NCBI GenBank assembly: GCA_963693305.1
Contig: OY855914.1
Location: 8,200,001 to 8,264,000, forward strand
Origin: Meandrina meandrites
Lineage: Eukaryota > Cnidaria > Anthozoa > Scleractinia > Meandrinidae
Length of the DNA: 64,000 bases
Direction: 5' to 3'
In this document: positions 57,718 to 64,000 of the stretch, one piece after another
Numbering within the stretch: the stretch's first letter is position 1
How the letters are laid out: every line of letters starts with the position of its first letter
Made by a program: the position numbers and the translations under genes
Notes under the pieces: model-generated
What the model was told of the DNA's origin: nothing
Seen by the model: the letters and a program-made list of their open reading frames with translations, nothing else
The model's database searches: none

Positions 57718-58524
57718 CTCACTTGTTCTCTTCAAGAACCATTTCTCAAGTCCATGGACAGTGTGTACTTTATCAGAGACCTTCCTCCTACAGATCAGGG
57801 GTTGATCTTGTTTTATTTCAAGAAGGTGGAAGCACTCCTCATCAACACATGACACTTTACCATGGTTAGAACACACTTGACCACCCTGGTCTGTCCCTTG
57901 ATGACAGTACGGGCATACTACACACCACTCATACTGCAGTCCAGTAAGGTATGGCAGCTCTCCTGACAGAGTTTGCAAAGTTCCTTCCACAAACCCACGC
58001 ACAAGTGTAGCTAGTTCTTCTGAGGCCTCACCTGAAACCTGTTGGATTTGAATTCTTTGCCTAAGGAAGATCTTGACAAAACTCGTCTTGCAAATCAGAA
58101 TGAAATCATGGATTTGTTTCCCGATAACAAACCATGCTCCATTTTGGTACAGCCTGGGTTCCCACGTGGGCCAAGACTTGCGTGTACAACACCATCGAAT
58201 GGATCGTGACACAAGCTGTGAGAACAGACCATGAGGGACAAAGCCATGCACAAAGTGAAGATACAAAGGACAAGGATCAGTGTGCGATGGTTCCATTTTA
58301 CAAAGCTCTTCAGGCGATGACTTGAGTTGAGCTGGCACAAAGTACTTTTCTTCAGTTGGGGAGGCTGAGTATTTGGCGATCAAACCAAACTGCTCCATCA
58401 TGTCCAAGATGTCATCTTTGATAACGCCTTGTTGAATGAACTTGGAAAAGACATGATCAACATGTTCCATGCTGAGGGTGCCATCTCTCTCTAGTTCCTG
58501 CCAGTACTTGGAATGTACAGGATC
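57718..58524 (-). CDS. ROCO-glycosyltransferase-OTU gene: COR-B / Cys-rich exon
   Basis: 807 bases from AATTTTTAG|GAT to GAG|GTACAT, 269 codons, phase 0 to 0. It starts DPVHSKYWQELERDGTLS, then FIQQGVIKDDILDMMEQFGL and IAKYS...YFVPAQL...LHFVHGFVPHGLFSQLVSR. This order (LxxxGxL, winged-helix, F-V-P, F-x-x-L-P/H-G-L-F-x-x-L-V) is the second half of the COR dimerisation domain of ROCO GTPases. Near the end CPYCHQ ... CSNHGK ... CVDEECFHLLEI is a Cys/His cluster that may bind zinc, as in MFHAS1-like ROCO proteins. No catalytic function of its own. Confidence 0.9.
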
Positions 58525-61029
58525 CTAAAAATTAGTCACAAGAACAATGACAATTGTATACCATCTCAATGAAGCTTCATGAGGATAAACGTATTTTAAC
58601 TTTATTGAAAACCATTATTGCACGCTGCAAAGTAGCTCCCTCAAATTAAATAGAGAAAGGTTTTTATACCCATATTAACCTGCGAGCAGGTCAGCTTTTG
58701 GGTCATGCATGCGCTTTGACGTGTGACAATAAGAGCAGGAAGCTGACCAATTCATTTTTGCAGCTTCCTTGTGTGTGACCCAAAGGTGAGCACAGGCTAT
58801 GTTCATGTAAATGCTATATCCATTAAATCACAGATTCTGCTACATGCTCTCATTTTAAACACATTCTGAGAGATGGTCCATTGTGTAATGGACGTTACTG
58901 AATGGTTCTGGCAAGTCTCTGAGCATATACATGTCATTATTACAAGGTACTGACACATAATTTAAAATATATCTGTTTGAATAACTGGCAGAAAATTTTA
59001 GTTTTGTGATGTTGAAATAAACAAAATAAGAAATTAAAGTGTTATGTTTAAGAATTGATGTTTTTTAATCCAAACATTGAAAAAATGCCAATCAATACAG
59101 CAAGAAGCCCAAAAGTGTGACTATACTTCTTCACATTCTTTTGTGCAATCATCATCCAATCAGAAGCTGAGGGCGGCTTGATTGGATTAAATCTGCATGA
59201 AAAAATGTGAATAACATAAAAGTGGTCAAACTTCTGGGCTCCTTGCTGGGGGGGGGCGAGGGGGGGAGGGGGGTACTAGGGATTTCAAGACCCAAAAAAA
59301 TCCCTAGGGCTTCCAACACAGCCCAAAAAAATCCCTGGACCAAACATAACCGCCCCCCCCCCCCCCCCCCAAAAAAAAAAAAAAAAATCCCATGTTGAAT
59401 TTCTCACCCTTAAGGACGTTTGCACGAAAATCTTCCAACAATGACTTTTTTCTTAAACTTTCACCACTGTGAGTTCATGGGTTACTTATGTCAGAAATGT
59501 AAAAAAATTGGGGGGGTCACCGAATCCATTTCAGAGATAAGATCTTCGAAAGATCACCTTAAGATCTTATAAGTTGGCGACAGTGTATGTTTGCCCAAAA
59601 ATAATGCTAATAAATTCATGAGTCAATTTTCTTGTCAAATATTGTTTAAGGGGATCTATTAAGCAAATTGATTCAACTGGTGATGTTCCTTTAGAAAATC
59701 TAATCGTTTAGTGATCACATTTGCACTCACCTGGCAGTTGAAAGATGGGCAAGATTTGATGTCGCGTGGGCAAAAAAATTAGAAATTTGTAGACTTCCCA
59801 CATTGACTTTTTGTTCATTTTTTTACAATCATTGAATCTGTCGGGAATCGCAAAACAAAGCTGCCTATCAAAAAAAATGGGGGTCACCGACCATTTAAGA
59901 GAGTAAACTGCGAGCAAAGTTATCGCAACAGCTACCAGCCCTATATTTGTTTGGAAAGTTTTCTCAGCATGTGCACTCGATGCATGACGTGGCGTGACAT
60001 TACAACATGATTTACGTGCGCAGTAAGGATGCGCAAAAACAATAAGCACGAACGTCCTTAAAAACATTAAAAATGTAATGTTTGTGTTTGTTTTTTCATC
60101 TGAATAATCTTTTACTTCATCTGGTCTAACAACACTAGAGACACCCAAGAACACATAGCCTAGGTCAGTAATACCCCCAGAAAATCCCTACTTAAATCAA
60201 GCCACCCCCAAAAAATACTTGTCATATTTTCCTACCCAAAAAATCCCGGAATTGAAAATTTCAAACCCAAAAAAATCCTTCGATCATCCCTGTCACTTGA
60301 AATCCGAATACCCTTCCTGGGATATTATACAAGGTCAAATGCTGTCTTGAAATTGTGTAGACCGGCCCATTTCTGTTTACCAAATCTAATAGAACTCATC
60401 AAATAATTTGTCTCTCATTTATACTTTGAATTTAGTCCTTTCTAACTGCCTGGGTGTATATTTTGCTTTGAGTTCTATGCAGCAATTTCTTTCTTTTCTA
60501 CTAACATTTATATTCCTGTAGTTAGTTTACAGTCCTATGATGTCATTGCTTAAAAATTGGACAATTTGATTTCCAAATTTGGTGGTATATAATATCTGAT
60601 GGACATGTCATGCACAGACACTTTCATCACTATGGCCTTTTGCAGCAAAATAGATTGTACCAAGGCTTTTTGCCTGCATTTGAAAATTGGATGTCCACGA
60701 AGCCAAAGGCCCCATCCTGCCTGGGGGGTCTGAGGCAATGCAATTTTCAGCGAGTAAACAATCGTTGATTGGATTTGAGCATTAAAATGTGTCTTTTTGT
60801 TGCACCAATAACTTGAAATGGATTGTGCTTGCTTTTGCCCATACTATATAAAGGCATCAGTTGCATTAAACCTCCTCCATGCATATGCTTGTCTTTTATT
60901 CCAACAACCACATCTTGCAACAATTAAATCTTAAGTTGCTACAAAATATTTAAAGTAAACATTAATTTGGTATCCTTAGCTTCGTTGTAAGAGACACTGA
61001 TCTTAAAATATGAAATATATTTTTCCTAC
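58525..61029. other. intron with nested repeats
   Basis: 2.5-kb intron of the - strand gene. From about 59235 to 60300 there is a repeat built of G/C runs and cccaaaaaaatccc words (ends tagggatttcaag and cttgaaatccgaata), split by a TTAA-flanked element at 59414-60057. The rest shows nothing coding. Confidence 0.6.
59414..60057. mobile_element. 644-bp piggyBac-like MITE (TTAA target)
   Basis: Termini GGACGTTTGCACG and CGTGCTTATT-side end reading GGACGTTCGTGC on the reverse strand, flanked by TTAA at 59410-59413 and 60058-60061. No transposase ORF; frames inside are broken. TTAA duplication is diagnostic of piggyBac-type insertion. Confidence 0.7.
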
Positions 61030-61279
61030 CATTTTATCAAAGTGTGGAATGGTTATCAGCTGCTTCAATAGGTCGATCAGTCACTGAGCCTTAAGAACAA
61101 CTGTCTTGCGGTGCTTGATAATCATACCAAGGTCATGGTAGAAACTGATCATGGCAGCAAACTCATCTGCATCTTTCAGGAAGCACTCTTTCTTGGCATA
61201 GTGTTTGAGTTGTTTCAGACTTCTGTAGAAAATGTGTTGTGCTAACAAAGCTTCAATGACCTTTTCAAACAGAAACCAT
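61030..61279 (-). CDS. ROCO-glycosyltransferase-OTU gene: COR-A exon with in-frame TGA
   Basis: 250 bases from GTTCTCTAG|A to ATG|GTAGGA, phase 2 to 0. Translation: WFLFEKVIEALLAQ, then DADEFAAMISFYHDLGMIIK, TVVLKAQ, stop, LIDLLKQLITIPHFDKM. The family consensus at the stop is the tryptophan of V-L-D-P-Q-W-L-x-D; here the codon is TGA at 61083-61081, one base from TGG. Everything before and after is in frame with normal splice sites. So this is either a nonsense mutation, a null allele, or a base error. Without it the exon is a typical first half of a COR domain. Confidence 0.85.
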
Positions 61280-62409
61280 CTAGAGAACAATCAGTGAAAA
61301 TAGATTGCATCACATGGCCCATTACTTCATGGTTGTTAGTCAAAACAGCTCAAGCATTCTTATCAAGGGTGAATTAATGAATTTACTGCAGATCATAATT
61401 TGATTTCGTTTTAACGAAGATATAAGAGCAGGCAAGAATTAATCTTCAAGAAGACATGTGTTTGTGAACACAGTTTATATTAACATCTGAATTCACACAT
61501 CTTCCTAGGCACATCATGATCAATGGGACAGAAACATGCTAGCTTTTCACTCAAAATCAAGGAGGGCTTTATTGGATGAGAAAAACCTTTCAACAAACAA
61601 GTTAATCACTTTAATCTATCACTTTCATGTTAATCTTCCTTGTTTAGTTTCACATTCTTCAATCCTTTTGCATTTTCACACCGTTGTATTTTAGTTATTC
61701 ATATCCATGTTGTCATTCAGTAATTGATATTCTATTTTTTGTATTTATATCTCACCAACTGGTGGTCTACTGTTGTTTGCAACTGAAGATGGATGCAGGA
61801 CATTTGAAACATTTAAATCTGTGTGTTTCTTCTTGAAGATTATTTAGTTTTTTGCTTTAATATTCCATTCTTGAATTGAGCAATTCAATGCTAAAAGAGC
61901 GAAAACCCAAACATTAGGAAATCAACATTCTAGTTATAAATACAGTCACCAATAATTGAACATTGAAATATTCACTTCAAGAAATATAGAAAAATATTAA
62001 ACAAAGAATGAAATCAAATTTCTATGAGTAAATTCATTAATTTGGCCTTGAGAAAATGCTATAGCTAGCCTGTTTTGAGTTGACTGTAAAATCACTTCAA
62101 TAAAATTGGAGTCATTTTCTCTTAAAGCAATCCAAAAACCCAAAACTGGGAAAAAAGGTACGGCATGTAAAGTCCTGCCAGCCATGCAGCCTACTGTAAA
62201 TGTGCATATAGCTCAAAATACCGGTATGTAGCACTGTTAAATTTAACAATTATTTAGAATTTATGAAAACTAAAAGTGGAAAAGAAAAATGCAAAGCTTG
62301 AAAACTGTGGAATTCCAGTTTTGGCTGTGTCACAGGATGTGTTAACTAATTATGCACAAAAAATTTTTTTGGAAGGAACGTTATATTAATACTACATAAT
62401 AATGTTTAC

Positions 62410-62509
62410 CGGACTGGTATTTTGTCCTCCATGTATGGTCCCTGTCTTAACACTTCCATGATTCTGTCTCGCAGTTCTTGAATTCCATTTATGCGATTGG
62501 CCTCTTGCT
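62410..62509 (-). CDS. ROCO-glycosyltransferase-OTU gene: first visible exon (ROC-COR linker)
   Basis: 100 bases after TTTTTTGAAG, ending GTCCG|GTAAAC (phase 2). It reads QEANRINGIQELRDRIMEVL, RQGPYMEDKIPVR and joins the next exon as KIPVRWFLFEK, the hallmark I-P-x-R-W-x-x-F-E of ROCO proteins. A second acceptor two bases downstream (GAG|CAA) would change the entry phase. The ROC GTPase (P-loop) should lie further right, beyond the window; I did not find its exons before 64000. Confidence 0.8.
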
Positions 62510-64000
62510 CTTCAAAAAACAAAATGAGTACAATCATGTTATCACACTAATGCAGTACAATTTTACCTTTGGTTCAAATTTTATTTTCCTTAATTGTTTC
62601 AAGTACCATACTCAAAAACAAAGGAAAATAAAATTTGCACCAAACATAGAATTGAACTACAATATCTAACACACAACTCAGATATACTTACACTGTGAGC
62701 ATGTACATAATTAAATCTACTGAACTTAAATAAACACTTTAGTAAACAGTCCTGGTAATTTATTTAGCAGATGTGTATTAAGAGGAGGGTAAAGAGAAGT
62801 GAAAATCAGAGAAAAGCAATGCAGTGCTACAAACTGGGAAGAAATATTAAAGAATCTTATCTACAAGCTTTTGCCAACATATTCATCTTTCATCAGGAAT
62901 ATACCAAAACTCATGACATAATCCTTACTGACTGAATGCTTACATTGGCCAATCTTTAAAATTGTCATGATTGTCATTTATTAAATACCGGTACTTATTA
63001 CAATATTTGTACATGGGGCACCAGCTTTGCAACACTTTGCAACAGATTTTCTTAACAATTTTAAAGGTTAAATCCTTATAGTAAAAACAAATTAGTACAT
63101 TAACTTTACTGAATACTCTAACCATTACCTAACAATCCCCGGAATTAAGGTATCAAGATACACTTGTAAAGATCTAATCTTTATAATAAAAACAAAAACA
63201 GTGCCGTTCACACAAACCACACCCCCCGCCCATTGTGCAAACACCAACCAAACACCAACCAAGCAGACTGCAGGGATATTTTCTTGTACACACATCAAGC
63301 AACAGGGCATCTGATAGGGTGCGGAAAAAAATAACAAATTATGCGGAAATTTTCAGGACCATTATGCGGAAGAAAGTGTTGATTATGCGGAAAACACGTT
63401 GGATTATGCGGAAAATTTTCGGAATATATTGATATTTGGGCTTTTCCAGTTATTTTCATTTGTATTTGGTATGTTATGAAATTATCTTATCAATTATGTG
63501 ATGTTCAATGAAAATAACACAACCGTTATTTTGTTGGCTGAAGTTGATTTTCTTCTTATGCATAAACAATACAATTCAAGGTGCTACGTGATCTACTACA
63601 ACATTGCACGTTGAACAAAATAGGTTAACAATCCATTATCTACGTAGAAAACTCCAGGATACTGGTTCACTCAATCCTTTGCTGCTATTAGACTTCCAAC
63701 AAAGTCCTTCGTCTTCATTATGGCACATCGCTCACAGGCCACTTAACGGCCTCAAGCTCGCTTTACTTAATTCGTCGCTCATCTAGCCCGTGAGGTCAGC
63801 TTGTGGCAAGTGCACAGCGAAGAGGGAATCCTTCTTCTTGGTCTCTTTGATGACAAATTTATCCATGTACTATAGGTAAACCACAGAAGAATTTTCGATA
63901 GACCGAACGATCGAAAGAAGCGAAAGAAGACAAGGGAGTGACTATTCTGCACTCAGTTGATGTTGTGAGACAATAGGGAGACACCTCATGACATTTTTAT
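62510..64000. other. upstream intron / gene-free stretch
   Basis: No P-loop or leucine-rich-repeat exon seen on the - strand. A degenerate attatgcggaaa tandem (four units, about 63336-63420) is present. On the - strand, 63866-63783 has a 27-codon frame (MDKFVIKETKKKDSLFAVHL...) after an acceptor-like TATAG; too short to assign, possibly a transposon leader exon. Confidence 0.45.
63336..63420. repeat. degenerate attatgcggaa tandem
   Basis: attatgcgga(a/g) occurs four times at spacing of about 20-27 bp. Confidence 0.7.

Noticed and set aside
61081..61083. TGA as selenocysteine
   Set aside because: The family has Trp here, no selenoprotein precedent is known to me, and TGG to TGA is a one-base change.
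63126..63175. 50-base exon-like segment on - strand (IRSLQVYLDTLIPGIV) as the exon before 62509
   Set aside because: The donor phase (2) does not fit either acceptor of the next exon, and the acceptor TATAAAG is poor.

Overview
The window looks like animal genomic DNA, most likely from a cnidarian and probably a stony coral. It is AT-rich with large intergenic spaces. Its one large gene is split by GT-AG introns, it carries Penelope-like and LINE retroelements, and it is packed with short inverted-repeat transposons. The gene type (COR domain, glycosyltransferase, OTU) belongs to the expanded immune-like multidomain families I associate with corals and anemones. There is no operon structure, rRNA, tRNA or CRISPR that I can support. 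Assignment to coral is inference, not a database result.

Layout. 1-1.2 kb: CT-rich sequence and one doubtful exon. 1.2-8.3 kb: one LINE copy on the + strand, split by a 2.6-kb terminal-inverted-repeat element (itself carrying a ~950-bp palindrome and tagged at its left end by a MITE) and by a 5'-truncated L1-like element on the - strand. Removing the insertions joins the LINE reading frame at YADD-L|IILS. 10.1-12.6 kb: a tetranucleotide palindrome, then three recognisable exons of an M14 carboxypeptidase A-like gene with central exons missing. 15-24 kb: doubtful exons and several TIR/foldback elements with clear target-site duplications. 30.3-35.2 kb: two Penelope-like elements in head-to-tail array, one with an intact 809-aa RT/GIY-YIG ORF, the other frameshifted and running into a 200-base assembly gap (35203-35402). 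35.4-45.5 kb: a composite dispersed repeat present in several copies, one holding a 79-bp satellite array of about 17 units, another a 1157-bp tandem duplication. 45.5-51.6 kb: no genes seen. 51.7 kb: an integrase fragment.

53.5-62.5 kb (- strand): the main gene. Spliced in phase, it encodes the COR part of a ROCO-type protein, a cysteine/histidine-rich segment, a complete GT4-type glycosyltransferase, and an OTU-type cysteine protease. Its 5' part (presumably ROC GTPase and sensor repeats) lies beyond the right edge. A TGA sits where the COR family has a tryptophan, so this copy may be a pseudogene, a null allele or an assembly error. The domain combination GTPase switch + sugar transferase + deubiquitinase-like protease is the most interesting biology in the window.
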